A stretch of 64,000 nt of DNA from Archivesica marissinica (GCA_014843695.1 CM026386.1:11349814-11413813), one strand, 5' to 3'; counted from the stretch's first letter, positions 9,508 through 18,253 are shown. A program made the numbers and translations. The notes: generated from the sequence alone by a model not told the origin.

Positions 9508-9825
9508 ATGAAAGTACCGTTAATAAAACGTTACGGTAAAATGTTATTAGGTTTACGTAATAAACCCGATACATTTAAACGTAATATTATTAAAAGTTGT
9601 AATAAATGCCTAATAGATTGTATATGCGAATGTTGTCATAATGTATTAAAGGGTAATGTTAATATAAATAAGAGTCATAAGTCATCATTAAATCATTGGA
9701 GTAGGGATATACGTTTATTAGCCAATAAAAAAATAAGCACAAAACGTAAACGTAAAATATTAAACCCTAAATTAATAAATATATTAATTGATAGTATAAA
9801 AAATAAAGTAAAACATACAATATGA
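9508..9825 (+). CDS. Conserved small Maverick protein with CxxC-rich helix and basic C-terminus
   Basis: This 105-aa intact ORF has a central motif (CLIDCICECCHNVLKGN, about residues 34-50) followed by a lysine-rich segment (LLANKKISTKRKRK). It fits a short conserved protein found beside capsid genes in Maverick/adintovirus elements. It appears distantly related to the N-terminal half of the gene at 8354, but it lacks the glycine-rich tail. Its stop overlaps the next ATG (ATGA, 9822-9825). Confidence 0.55.
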   Translation: MKVPLIKRYGKMLLGLRNKPDTFKRNIIKSCNKCLIDCICECCHNVLKGNVNINKSHKSSLNHWSRDIRLLANKKISTKRKRKILNPKLINILIDSIKNKVKHTI

Positions 9826-10613
9826 TGAAAAAAATGGTCGTAGTTCCCGCGTCCGATGTAGATGAATTAAGACGATTACGTTTATATCAAAATGCTAAAT
9901 TACCGCCTAAACCAGAAATAGTACAAACTATAAATATACAAAAAAATATCGATGATTTAATGAATGATCCTAATATAAATAATACCGATAAAATGTATCG
10001 TTATGCAGAATATATGTTAAAATATAATAATTTTAAAGATCAAGTTATTACCGATGCAACAACTACAGTTACACCACCTACATATATACCCGCCAAACCA
10101 CCTACGTATGTACCCGATATAATAAAACCTATACCTACGGATAATGTACTTACAAATATACCTAAAAGTATGCGTATACCTGTAGGTAATTTATTAGAAC
10201 AAATAAAAAATAATACAAATATTACATGGGATAATATAGGTGTTGTAAGTATTAATGGTAAAATTATAGATAATAGTAATATAACGGATATTATGAACGA
10301 TGCGGCTAGAGAAAGAAAAACTAAAACAAATGCTATAGGATGGTTAGATGTTGCCGAAGAATTAATAAATAAAAATCAAAAAATAAATGTTGGTAATAAA
10401 CGCTGGAGTAGTTACGTAAATAAGAATAAAAGAGGTAGTGATAAAATAAATACACCATCTAAGAATAAACAGTCATCGAAAAAACATAAAAAAACTAAAA
10501 GCGATTATATCGATGATAATGATGATGATTACTACGAATATAACGATATTATAACACCTATAAAAAATCTAAAAGAGATAGACAACGATGGTCAAATTGG
10601 AAATAATACATAA
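9822..10613 (+). CDS. Conserved Maverick/adintovirus protein of unknown function (263 aa)
   Basis: This is an intact ORF. Its opening (MMKKMVVVPASDVDELRRL), its IDDLMNDPNINNTDKMYRYAEYML block (helix, then a 'dKxxxYxxxL' pattern, about residues 43-66) and its proline-rich linker (PPTYIPAKPPTYVP) are features I associate with a widespread accessory protein of these elements. That protein often lies between packaging and integrase genes. The tail is Lys- and Asp-rich. No enzymatic motif is visible. It overlaps the integrase start by 26 nt in a different frame. Confidence 0.6.
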   Translation: MMKKMVVVPASDVDELRRLRLYQNAKLPPKPEIVQTINIQKNIDDLMNDPNINNTDKMYRYAEYMLKYNNFKDQVITDATTTVTPPTYIPAKPPTYVPDIIKPIPTDNVLTNIPKSMRIPVGNLLEQIKNNTNITWDNIGVVSINGKIIDNSNITDIMNDAARERKTKTNAIGWLDVAEELINKNQKINVGNKRWSSYVNKNKRGSDKINTPSKNKQSSKKHKKTKSDYIDDNDDDYYEYNDIITPIKNLKEIDNDGQIGNNT

Positions 10614-11690
10614 AATATTAAAAAATATTTATTACGATATTAAAAATCCTGCATCCTTTTCAGGTATAGGTAAATTATATAAAGCTGGAAAAATATTATT
10701 TAAAAAATTAACTTTAAAAGATGTTAAAACGTGGTTATCTGAACAAAAACCTATACATTACATAAGCCTATTGTAAGAAATTTTAAACGTAGAAAAACTA
10801 TAGTCGCCGGTATAGATATACAATGGCAAGCTGATTTAGCTGATATGCAAAAATTTAGTAAATATAATAATGGTTATCGTTATTTATTATGCGTTATTGA
10901 TGTATTCTCTAAAATGGCTTGGGTAAAACCTATAAAAAATAAATTATCTACAACATTAATTAAAACGTTTAATAATATATTAAATGAATCTCATAGAATA
11001 CCTAAAAGTTTACAAACGGATAAGGGTAGCGAATTTATTAATAAACCATTTCAAAAGTTTTTAAAAAATAAACATATTCATTTTTTTACAACAAAAAACC
11101 CTGAAACTAAAGCTAGTGTTATTGAACGTTTTCTACGAACCCTTAAAGGTAAAATGTGGAAATATTTTACGTATAATAATACTAAAAAATATATAGATGT
11201 ATTACAATATCTTATAAATAATTATAATCGATCAAAGCATAGTTCTACGGGTTATAAACCTACAGATGCTAATATCGGTAATGAACATATAATATCGAAT
11301 AATATTAATAATAATGAAATATCTAAAGATAATAAAACTATTAAAATAGGCGATCATGTTAGAATTAATAAAACTAAAAAACATTTTACTAAAGTTTATT
11401 TACCAAATTGGACATTAGAATTATTTATTGTATATAAAGTTATTAATGGTTCTCCGATAACATTTAAGGTTCATGATTTGAACGGTGAGGAAATAAAAGG
11501 TTCATTTTATAGAAATGAATTACAATTAATTAAAAATAAAGGCGATTATGATATAGAGAAAATATTAAAACGTAGAGTTATTATTTAAAAAGGTCGTAAA
11601 ATTAAAGAAATATTTGTAAAGTGGAAAAGTTACGATAAGTCGTTTAACTCATGGATAAAAGTAAAAATATGGAAGATAGTATATCTATAG
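10588..11690 (+). pseudogene. Retroviral-type integrase with C-terminal chromodomain, broken by a frameshift and an in-frame stop
   Basis: This enzyme inserts the element into the chromosome. The N-terminal 62 codons (10588-10776) carry the Maverick-specific lead-in (NPASFSGIGKLYKAGK and WLSEQKP). The catalytic core is in another frame (open across 10845-11588). Its DDE residues are the D of QADLADM, the D of QTDKGSEF, and an E in VIERFLRTLK 35 residues on (D-x34-E). The break is near 10,750. At 11586 a TAA interrupts the same frame. Beyond it, to 11690, the frame reads a chromodomain half (VKWKSYDKSFNSWI), the usual Maverick integrase ending. The chromodomain may steer insertion into particular chromatin. 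Identity is very clear; function as assembled is doubtful. Confidence 0.92.
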
Positions 11691-11917
11691 ATAATAATCT
11701 TAATAAATCTACAACAGGTTCATTAGTTAATAAATATAAAGATATATCGGGTCTATATAGATACACGGCTCAGATGTTACTCATCTATTGCGTATTTGCA
11801 GCTTCGGTATGGGGACTTACGTACGGCGATACAAATAATAAAGACGTTTGGCTAGTTCTTTTAAGTACAATAACGGGTATAGGCTTACCTTCGCCTAAAA
11901 TATCGAAACGAAGATAA
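11651..11917 (+). CDS. Small membrane protein
   Basis: This 88-aa intact ORF starts inside the chromodomain-coding end of the integrase in a different frame. A polar N terminus is followed by a strong hydrophobic segment (MLLIYCVFAASVWGLTYG, about residues 42-59) and a second one (VWLVLLSTITGIGLPSP, about 66-82), ending in KISKRR. Two membrane helices and a basic tail fit a viroporin- or holin-like protein, but no family is recognised. The stop overlaps the next ATG (TAATG at 11915-11919). Confidence 0.55.
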   Translation: MDKSKNMEDSISIDNNLNKSTTGSLVNKYKDISGLYRYTAQMLLIYCVFAASVWGLTYGDTNNKDVWLVLLSTITGIGLPSPKISKRR

Positions 11918-12785
11918 TGGAAGATTTCTATATAACCCTTATGAGCGATAGATCTTTAAATATATATCCTAATAATACGGTAGCTGAATTTAGATGTAAA
12001 TTAGCTAAACCTATAACCTTAAATAAAAAAGAAGAATGGAGCGTAGCTCTAACCGAAATCACCTATCCGGGAGCTATATTAATTGTTATAGAAGGGAACA
12101 ACATTTTGACCTTACATTACCCGATGATATAGAAGTTTTAGAACCAGGTCCTTATAGAGGTAATATACCTCTAGGTTTTTATGATACACCTTTACAATTT
12201 ATGCAAATGATAAATGCTTGTATAAAAGATATATTAGATAGTGTAATTAAAATAAGTATAACGGCTGTAATAGATAGAATACTTGAAACGGATAATGTAC
12301 TTCAAATATTACTTAAATTTCGTAGTAGTAATAGTGTATGCGAATTACATACAATACCCTTAAACGTTAATATAGGATTAACTTTTCATCCTAATATATG
12401 TAGAAAATTAGGTTTTTTTAAATGCTACTACAAATTATATTTTACGGCCTATAGATATAGAACCATCTCCTTTTAAAGAACCCGTTAATCTATTAATTAA
12501 TGATAGTTCTATATACGTTTACATAGATATTATAGAACCTGTAATGATATCTGATGGTGAAGAACAATTATTACGTGTTTTACCTTTTAAAGTTAAAACT
12601 AACGTTAATCATTATAGTACTAATGAATTTCAACATGATCAATATATAAAAATAAATAGTAACCGTATAGATGAAATATATGTTAATATAAAAACGTTTT
12701 AGGTAATAATATTCATTTCAATGATGGTAGGTGTATATTAACGTTACATTTTATAAGAGACGCTATATTTAGTAATTTCGTATAA
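11917..12785 (+). pseudogene. Penton-like minor capsid protein 1, at least three frame changes
   Basis: The N terminus (MEDFYITLMSDRS, then NNTVAEFRCKL and WSVALTEITYP) is the hallmark of the single-jelly-roll penton family of Mavericks. Recognisable segments continue in alternating frames: 11917-12132, then a frame open to 12476 (IPLGFYDTPLQFM), then a segment to the TAG at 12700-12702 (IYVYIDIIEP, EEQLLRVLPF), then a final segment (INFNDGR-like, ILTLHFIRD) to the TAA at 12783-12785. The pieces are collinear and cover one protein of about 290 codons. It is the most damaged gene in the element. Its stop overlaps the next ATG. A paralogue follows immediately. Confidence 0.8.
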
Positions 12786-13955
12786 TGGAACGTTCAGAAA
12801 ATTTCTATATTACATTAGATAGTCAACGTATTAAATTTAAATCTCAACAAGATAATAATAATGCTGATTTTAAAGTCTCTATACCTAACGGTATAACTCT
12901 AAGTAATGATAACAAATGGGAAGTAGGTTTAGTCGATGGTATTATACCTAATAAAGTATTTAACATTACAGATTCAAACAATACATTTTTTTTAGCTATT
13001 AGAAATGCTCAATACCCCAACAAACGAATTGAACGAGGCTATAGAGATGTACCATTTCATAATGATTATGGATTTTTTAATAATCATTTTGATCATAAAA
13101 TGAATTATAATTATAGATATAACATATTTTGGCATTATAAATACTATACAGATGTTAATCATGAATATGGATATGATAGACATTCTGAGAGTCAATTTGC
13201 TAAAAAAAAAGGTGTAAAATACGTTATTATGGTGCCTAAGGACGATAATACTCCTAATAAATATTACGATAATGATTGCACATTATTACCATTTAAAATA
13301 CCTAATGGAGTTTATAACGATTATAAAATCTTAACAAGTATTATGGAAGATAGCTGGAATAAAATGTTTGGTACTTTATGGGCATCTATGTCCTATAATC
13401 TTTGGGAAGCATCGATTAACGATTGGGGTACTGGTATATATTTATCTTGGAAATATAACCATAATCCTTATTATATGTATTATAAGAAAAAATCATTATC
13501 TTTAATATCAAATACTCCAGAAAATATAGGTCTCTTAGTACCTACATTATTAGGTAATATGTTAGGTATCGATTCAAGTCAAGAAGTTATTAACTTAATT
13601 AATATACATAATAATAAGAATAAAAATTATTATTATGTATTCCCTAAAATGGATTGTTTTGTTCACGAACCATATTTATATTTAGGCCTTACAAACCTAT
13701 ACGTATATACAAATATCGTCGATTTTAGTATAGTAGGATCTGGACAATCGCAATTACTAAGACAATTTACGTATAATCAAGCTCCTAATGTAACTACACA
13801 TAAAAGTATACAATTTAAACATATACATTATTTACCTATTACAGATAAGCGTATAAACGATATATATATTTATACGTAATGAATTAGGCGAAACTATTCA
13901 TTTAACGGGTGATGTTTGTATAGTTAGGTTAGAATTTCGTAGAAGACCATTATGA
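12785..13955 (+). pseudogene. Penton-like capsid protein 2, frameshift near the 3' end
   Basis: A 364-codon frame (12785-13879) opens with ENFYITLDSQ, NADFKVSIPNGITL and WEVGLVDGIIP, the same N-terminal pattern as the gene before it, so the two are paralogues. The middle is long and Tyr/Asn-rich. Near 13,866 the sequence leaves frame. The expected family ending (NELGETIHLTG, CIVRLEF) lies in another frame and stops at 13955. Loss of only the last ~25 residues may be tolerated. In adintovirus-like virions such proteins form the vertices. The final stop overlaps the next start (ATGA at 13952-13955). Confidence 0.75.
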
Positions 13956-14350
13956 ATATACCTGTATATAGAGGCCGTGTTAGGCAACGTGGTTATGGTT
14001 TAGGTGGAACATTAAAAACTGTTGGTAGTAATCTTATACCTTATTTAGTCGATAATATGGCTAGTACTTTACTAAATGAAGTTACAGGCGGTATACATGA
14101 TGTTATACAAAAACCTAAAACATATAAACATATTGCTAAAAAAAGGGGTAAAAATGTACTTAAACACGTTACATCTAAATTATTAACCGATTTGAAAGAA
14201 GATAAATTAATGACTGCTCTAACCGGTAATAAAAGTATAAAGGGTACTAATACTATTAATAAAGGCCAGTCTGGTTCAGGACATAGAAAACGTTGTAACA
14301 ATAATTATTTTAAAAGTAATAAAAAAAGACGTTTAGATTATTTCGATTAG
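13952..14350 (+). CDS. Basic minor capsid/core-like protein with glycine-rich N-terminus
   Basis: This 132-aa intact ORF opens with RGRVRQRGYGLGGTLKTVGS, then an amphipathic helix-like IPYLVDNMASTLLNEVTGG. A long Lys/Arg-rich tail follows, with KKRGKNVLK, GSGHRKRC and NKKRRL. In Maverick/adintovirus elements a protein of this composition sits just before the major capsid gene and resembles adenovirus pVI/pVII-type proteins. Membrane disruption or DNA binding is inferred, not shown. Confidence 0.6.
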   Translation: MNIPVYRGRVRQRGYGLGGTLKTVGSNLIPYLVDNMASTLLNEVTGGIHDVIQKPKTYKHIAKKRGKNVLKHVTSKLLTDLKEDKLMTALTGNKSIKGTNTINKGQSGSGHRKRCNNNYFKSNKKRRLDYFD

Positions 14351-14368
14351 TTTTTTTTACATATAATC

Positions 14369-15677
14369 ATGATTACTGGTTCTAGTTTATGCAATAAAGG
14401 GGAATTGGACCTCTATAGTTTACCTCCGACACTTACAACAATGGATAGAGCTTTTATTAATGAGCATCAACCATTAGTTAATCCTTCAGGTAATACAGCG
14501 CCTATTGAATTTATTATTCCTAGGCAAACTGAAAAATGGACAGATCTTATGGATCTAGAATTAAACCTTGAAATTAAAATGGTTAAACGCGATAATAGTA
14601 CTATAGATGCTGATAGTAATATATCAATTATAGAAAATCCATTACATTCATTATTTAATCATGTTGATATATATATTAACGGTAAATTAATATCTGGTAA
14701 TGATAAATATCCGTATAGAGCTTTCATTGAAATTTTATGCGGTTCTAGCGAAACCGAACAAAATATGTTAGAAGATACACAATTATGGGGAAAACCGGGA
14801 AAATGTGAATTACGTACATTTACAACTTTTGGGGCTGAAGATGCTACTGTTAATGGAGCTAAAAAACGTAATATAAAATTAACTGGTGATAAAGTAGTAG
14901 AATTACAAGGTAAAATACATACAGATATTACCAGACAATCTAAGTATCTACCTAATATGTGCGAATTAAAAATACGATTAGTTAGATCTTCACCAGCATT
15001 TTATATGCTAGGTAATGATGGTAATGATGGTAAAATAGAAATTATTAAAGCTGTTATGAAAGTACGAACAGTATCTTTAGATCCTAATGTATGGGTATCT
15101 TTAAATAATGCTCTTAGGTCTACACCTATGAAAATACCTCTTAAACGTGTTGAAATTAACGTATTTACGGTTATGGATGGTTTAGTATCTAAAATAGAAT
15201 CAAATCTAATACACGGTCAAATACCAAAAAGAATTATTATAGGTCAAGTTAAAAACTCTGTAATGAATGGTTCAAATACTGAATCACCATTTTCATTCGA
15301 ACATTTTAATATAACTAAAAGTTACCATTAATGGTACTAGTATTGACGCTAATCCATTACATATGGATTTTTCTAATGATAATGCTAAAGTATGTCAAAG
15401 TTATAAATCTTTTTGGAAAGCTCTTGGTATAGAACATAATAAAGATCTTTATGTATTTCCAATATCTGTATATAAACGAAAACATACTTTATGGGCTGTT
15501 GATTTTACACCCGATTTAGGCTGTGAGGAAGGTCATCTTCATCCTATTAAAAATGGTAATATAGAATTTGATATGGAATGGAGTGAAGCTTTAGTTGACC
15601 CTATAAATGTTATTGTTTATTCAGAATATGACGATATGCTCATGATCGATGGTCTACGTAATGTTATTATGTCTTAA
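14369..15677 (+). pseudogene. Major capsid protein (double jelly-roll hexon), one frameshift
   Basis: This is the hexon-like protein that builds the icosahedral shell. The N-terminal 320 codons (14369-15331) contain family landmarks: DLYSLPPTLTTMD, HQPLVNPSG..PIEFIIP, IENPLHSLFNHVDIYINGK and YPYRAFIEILCG. The last third lies in another frame to 15677 (YKSFWKALG, YPISVYKRK-like, AVDFTPDLGCEEGHLHP, INVIVYSEYD). The break is near 15,318, in CTAAAAG. The total of about 435 codons is normal for the family. Position between the minor capsid gene and the protease is the usual Maverick order. Confidence 0.9.
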
Positions 15678-15682
15678 AAAAT

Positions 15683-16201
15683 ATGGATACATTTACGCTA
15701 CAATATATTTTAGATACAATTTTTCCATCTTTAAACGGTATTGTATGTGCTAGAGATGAACTATTATTTGTAAATAAACGACGTAATTGCTATATAGTTA
15801 ATACAGATCCAATTTCTAAACCCGGACAACATTGGGTTTTAATTTATCGTACACATACTAATAAATGTTTTTATTTTGATTCATATGGAGTATATAATCG
15901 TATTGAAATTGATATTTATAATTTCTTAAACATAAATTGTTTAAAATTATTTAGAAATAAAAATCGTTTTCAATCTGATTCTACGCAATTATGCGGTGTT
16001 TATTGTTTATACGTTTTATATAATCTTATAAAACATAAACAAACATTTTCGCATATAGTACTCAATACTTTTAGTGTTACAAATTATTTAGAAAATGATA
16101 TTTTATTAACTAAGTGGTTTCAAAAATTTTCTCAAGAACACTTGAAATTACATCATAATGTCAAAAGTGAAGTTTGTCAAACTTGTAACTCAAGATTGTA
16201 G
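15683..16201 (+). CDS. Adenain-like (C5/Ulp1-fold) maturation cysteine protease
   Basis: This is an intact 172-aa protease that processes capsid precursors. Catalytic residues are visible in the adenain order: His50 (GQHWV), Asp66 (FDSYG), Gln97 for the oxyanion hole, and the nucleophile Cys104 (QLCGVYC). The length is slightly short of adenovirus protease, as is usual for Mavericks. The ATG is 5 bp after the capsid stop, consistent with a late transcription unit. Confidence 0.92.
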   Translation: MDTFTLQYILDTIFPSLNGIVCARDELLFVNKRRNCYIVNTDPISKPGQHWVLIYRTHTNKCFYFDSYGVYNRIEIDIYNFLNINCLKLFRNKNRFQSDSTQLCGVYCLYVLYNLIKHKQTFSHIVLNTFSVTNYLENDILLTKWFQKFSQEHLKLHHNVKSEVCQTCNSRL

Positions 16202-16345
16202 GCATTTCTTATTGTATATAATAAGATGTTAAACAGCTCGACAACATTAGACCTTATTTGTCTAATACTTATTTGATGCTTATTAAGAATAAGATTTTTA
16301 ATATTTTTTCACTATTGGATTTTTTACTATTTATTAATCTGGATT
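16202..16345 (+). promoter_or_regulatory. Spacer before the RING genes with TATA-like hairpin
   Basis: This 144-bp AT-rich gap contains a TTCTTATTGTATATAATAAGA imperfect palindrome at about 16,206-16,226 that includes a TATA-like core. It may be a promoter for the two RING genes or an end-of-transcript structure. Confidence 0.3.
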
Positions 16346-16672
16346 ATGCGTTTTTGCGAATTTTGGGGTGAGGAATGTTCTATATGTCTTCAAGAAAATA
16401 ACGATTATTATTTTATTAATGAATGCGTTTGTAAACACATTATATGCTTAGATTGTATATATAAAATTAATAAATGTCCTTTTTGTAGGCAACAATTTTC
16501 TTTTGCACCTTTACATAGACCTACTTTATATCAAAACTTAAATAATCGTACTTATCAACAATATTGGGGTATGATAACTACAGAAACTTATATTAATAGA
16601 ACTGCTCAACAATATTGGGATATGACAGACACTGAAATTGAAAGGGTCGCTGTGACTAACAACTATTATTAG
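16346..16672 (+). CDS. Small RING-HC finger protein 1
   Basis: This 108-aa intact ORF has an N-terminal C3HC4 RING: C-x2-C (CSIC), C-x-H (CKH), C-x2-C (CLDC) and C-x2-C (CPFC), within about residues 11-48. The rest is Tyr/Gln/Asn-rich and carries two QQYWxM repeats (QQYWGM, QQYWDM). Small RING proteins of this kind usually act as ubiquitin ligases. A viral one could redirect host proteins, but the target is unknown. It is followed by a divergent duplicate. Confidence 0.75.
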   Translation: MRFCEFWGEECSICLQENNDYYFINECVCKHIICLDCIYKINKCPFCRQQFSFAPLHRPTLYQNLNNRTYQQYWGMITTETYINRTAQQYWDMTDTEIERVAVTNNYY

Positions 16673-16732
16673 TCCAGTATTTTTGGTTACAATTATTTTT
16701 ACAGTTACATCTATTAATTTTTTTTTTAAATT

Positions 16733-17050
16733 ATGAGTTATTTCGAATTATGGGTCGAAGAATGTTCTATATGTTTACGAACAAATACGGATTTTTATTT
16801 CTTAAATGAATGTCAATGTAAGTCTCTGATATGTTTATATTGCGTCTCAAATTTATCTAAATGTCCTTATTGTAGACACGAATTAAGTATAGATAAACAT
16901 TATTTTACAGATTTTTTAAATAATTTATTAATTAGACTTATTACCGTTTTTTCAAATACTGAGGAATTTTGGACTTTAACTGATGAAGCTTTAGAAAATT
17001 GGATTTCAGATACTAGTAATGTACTTATTGTAGACACGAATTATGTATAG
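16733..17050 (+). CDS. RING-like protein 2 with the histidine ligand replaced
   Basis: This 105-aa intact ORF is clearly a tandem duplicate of the preceding gene (xFELWVEECSIC versus CEFWGEECSIC; CPYCR versus CPFCR). The position that is His in the first copy (CKH) is Ser here (CKS), so one zinc ligand of the C3HC4 set is missing. The C-terminal half differs. It may be a non-catalytic partner or a decaying copy. The TGTAGACACGAATTA-type sequence occurs twice (about 16,871 and 17,030), evidence of local duplication. Confidence 0.65.
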   Translation: MSYFELWVEECSICLRTNTDFYFLNECQCKSLICLYCVSNLSKCPYCRHELSIDKHYFTDFLNNLLIRLITVFSNTEEFWTLTDEALENWISDTSNVLIVDTNYV

Positions 17051-17108
17051 ATAAACATTATTTTACTCTTATATATATTAACTTTTTAAAATTGTTATGA
17101 ATTATAAA

Positions 17109-17202
17109 AACACTTGAAGATACTGACTTAGTGTATATAAGAAGACGAACATCGATTCACTCTTTACTACATTTTTGTACTGCGCTGTACAATATTATCA
17201 TC
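17109..17202 (+). promoter_or_regulatory. Promoter of the 235-aa SUMO/SIM-motif gene
   Basis: CACTTGAAGATA at about 17,112 is followed by TATATAAGAAG at 17,134-17,144. This is the same TATA-AAGAAG core, with a CACTTGA upstream block, seen at the PolB/zinc-knuckle promoter. It lies about 60 bp before the ATG at 17,203. Confidence 0.5.
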
Positions 17203-17910
17203 ATGACTACTACTAACGATACAACTACTAGCGGTAAAGCTATATTAACTTTTACAACAACAACTGCTATAGATATTCCTAGTAAGCGTTCTATCGAAGA
17301 ATTAATTATAGACATTGATGCTGCAATTAAATATCGTATAGATGACGATATTAAATGGAAAACTTGTGATACAGCTAAATTTGTTGATTCACAATATTTA
17401 AATCTTGTATTTATGGATGAACATAATAACGTTATATCTACACAGAATATTCCTGGACGTATTCTTGTTAAAAATCAAACGAATTCTGTTGGAACTTCTA
17501 CAACAGATTTAAATGAACCAATACTAACGGGTAATATGATTAAACAAGAACCAATCGTTATTGATATTAATAATGATAATGATGATGATATACTCATTAT
17601 CGAACAAATTAAAACTGAACCAGATGTTATCGTTATACAAGATGAACCTACTATTGTGCATTGGAATGATACAACTAATGTTCAAGAAGCTACAAAACGT
17701 TGGAGCTCTATTAAACAAACTGTTAAACGAAAATGGCAGGATCGTCTAGATGGTCTACATCATCAAATTACGACTACAGATAATACGAAATCGTGGAAAA
17801 ACAGAATTGAACAAATTAGGAAACATAATCGTATTGCTACACAGAATGATCGTGATGATTATAAATATTTAAGGCGTAGTGCAAGAATTGCTACACAAAA
17901 GAGTGAATAA
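17203..17910 (+). CDS. Unknown protein with duplicated SUMO-site/SIM modules
   Basis: This 235-aa intact ORF starts at the ATG at 17,203; the open frame upstream of it begins only with GTG. The N-terminal ~100 residues could fold as a small beta-rich domain. Then come two copies of a short module: IKQEP-IVIDI with acidic residues (I113-K114-Q-E116 onward) and IKTEP-DVIVIQDE (I136-K137-T-E139 onward). Each has a sumoylation consensus (hydrophobic-K-x-E) followed by a hydrophobic-acidic SUMO-interacting motif. The C terminus is basic with coiled-coil potential and ends in a repeated RIATQ segment. A nuclear regulator acting through SUMO is a reasonable inference. No family is recognised. Confidence 0.6.
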   Translation: MTTTNDTTTSGKAILTFTTTTAIDIPSKRSIEELIIDIDAAIKYRIDDDIKWKTCDTAKFVDSQYLNLVFMDEHNNVISTQNIPGRILVKNQTNSVGTSTTDLNEPILTGNMIKQEPIVIDINNDNDDDILIIEQIKTEPDVIVIQDEPTIVHWNDTTNVQEATKRWSSIKQTVKRKWQDRLDGLHHQITTTDNTKSWKNRIEQIRKHNRIATQNDRDDYKYLRRSARIATQKSE

Positions 17911-18170
17911 AATCTCTACAAGAACTGACGATACATTTATACACTAAGATACATTATGATGAATTGATTGAAGTGATTATTTATATGTACTTTTTTATTA
18001 TAATTGTATAACCATGTTAGATTATATGAACTGAACATTTATATGTACATTGCTTGTATAACCATGCTAGATTATTATTCTGCGTTAGACTATAGCTTCA
18101 TGAAAATAAAATCATTATGTAAACATTTATATTCTCACTTTTTATTTACTAATATACCTAAAAAATATAT
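17911..18170. repeat. AT-rich spacer with a ~45-bp direct repeat
   Basis: No gene is seen. Two direct copies of a segment beginning TTATATGTAC and ending TTGTATAACCATG(T/C)TAGATTAT occupy about 17,980-18,024 and 18,039-18,074. They lie between the last ORF and the tRNA gene. Confidence 0.55.
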
Positions 18171-18253
18171 TAGTACGTGTGGGTTTCAAACCCACGAGGA
18201 TATTACTCCATTAAATCTTAAGTTTAACGCCTTAACCACTTGGTCAACGTACT
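18171..18253 (-). tRNA. trnL-UAA: tRNA-Leu (anticodon UAA)
   Basis: Read on the minus strand this folds into a full type II tRNA. It has a perfect 7-bp acceptor stem (AGTACGT/ACGTACT) with discriminator A. The D arm (ACCAAGTGGTTAAGGC) has one A-C mismatch. The anticodon stem is perfect (TTAAA/TTTAA) with loop CTTAAGA, giving anticodon TAA at 18,218-18,220. The long variable arm can pair GGA/TCC, and the T arm is perfect (GTGGG/CCCAC). The A and B boxes each differ from consensus at one base (T loop TTTGAAA). A T6 pol III terminator lies a few bases downstream (18,160-18,165). It is AT-rich like the viral element and unlike the GC-richer SINE heads nearby. It would read UUA, the dominant leucine codon of the element. 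Confidence 0.8.

Noticed and set aside
10588..11690. Integrase as evidence of a retrovirus or LTR retrotransposon
   Set aside because: No reverse transcriptase, RNase H or LTR is present; the chromodomain integrase lies among capsid, ATPase and PolB genes, as in Mavericks.
12992..14301. Minus-strand ORFs under the capsid cluster
   Set aside because: AT-rich shadow frames opposite clear virion genes.
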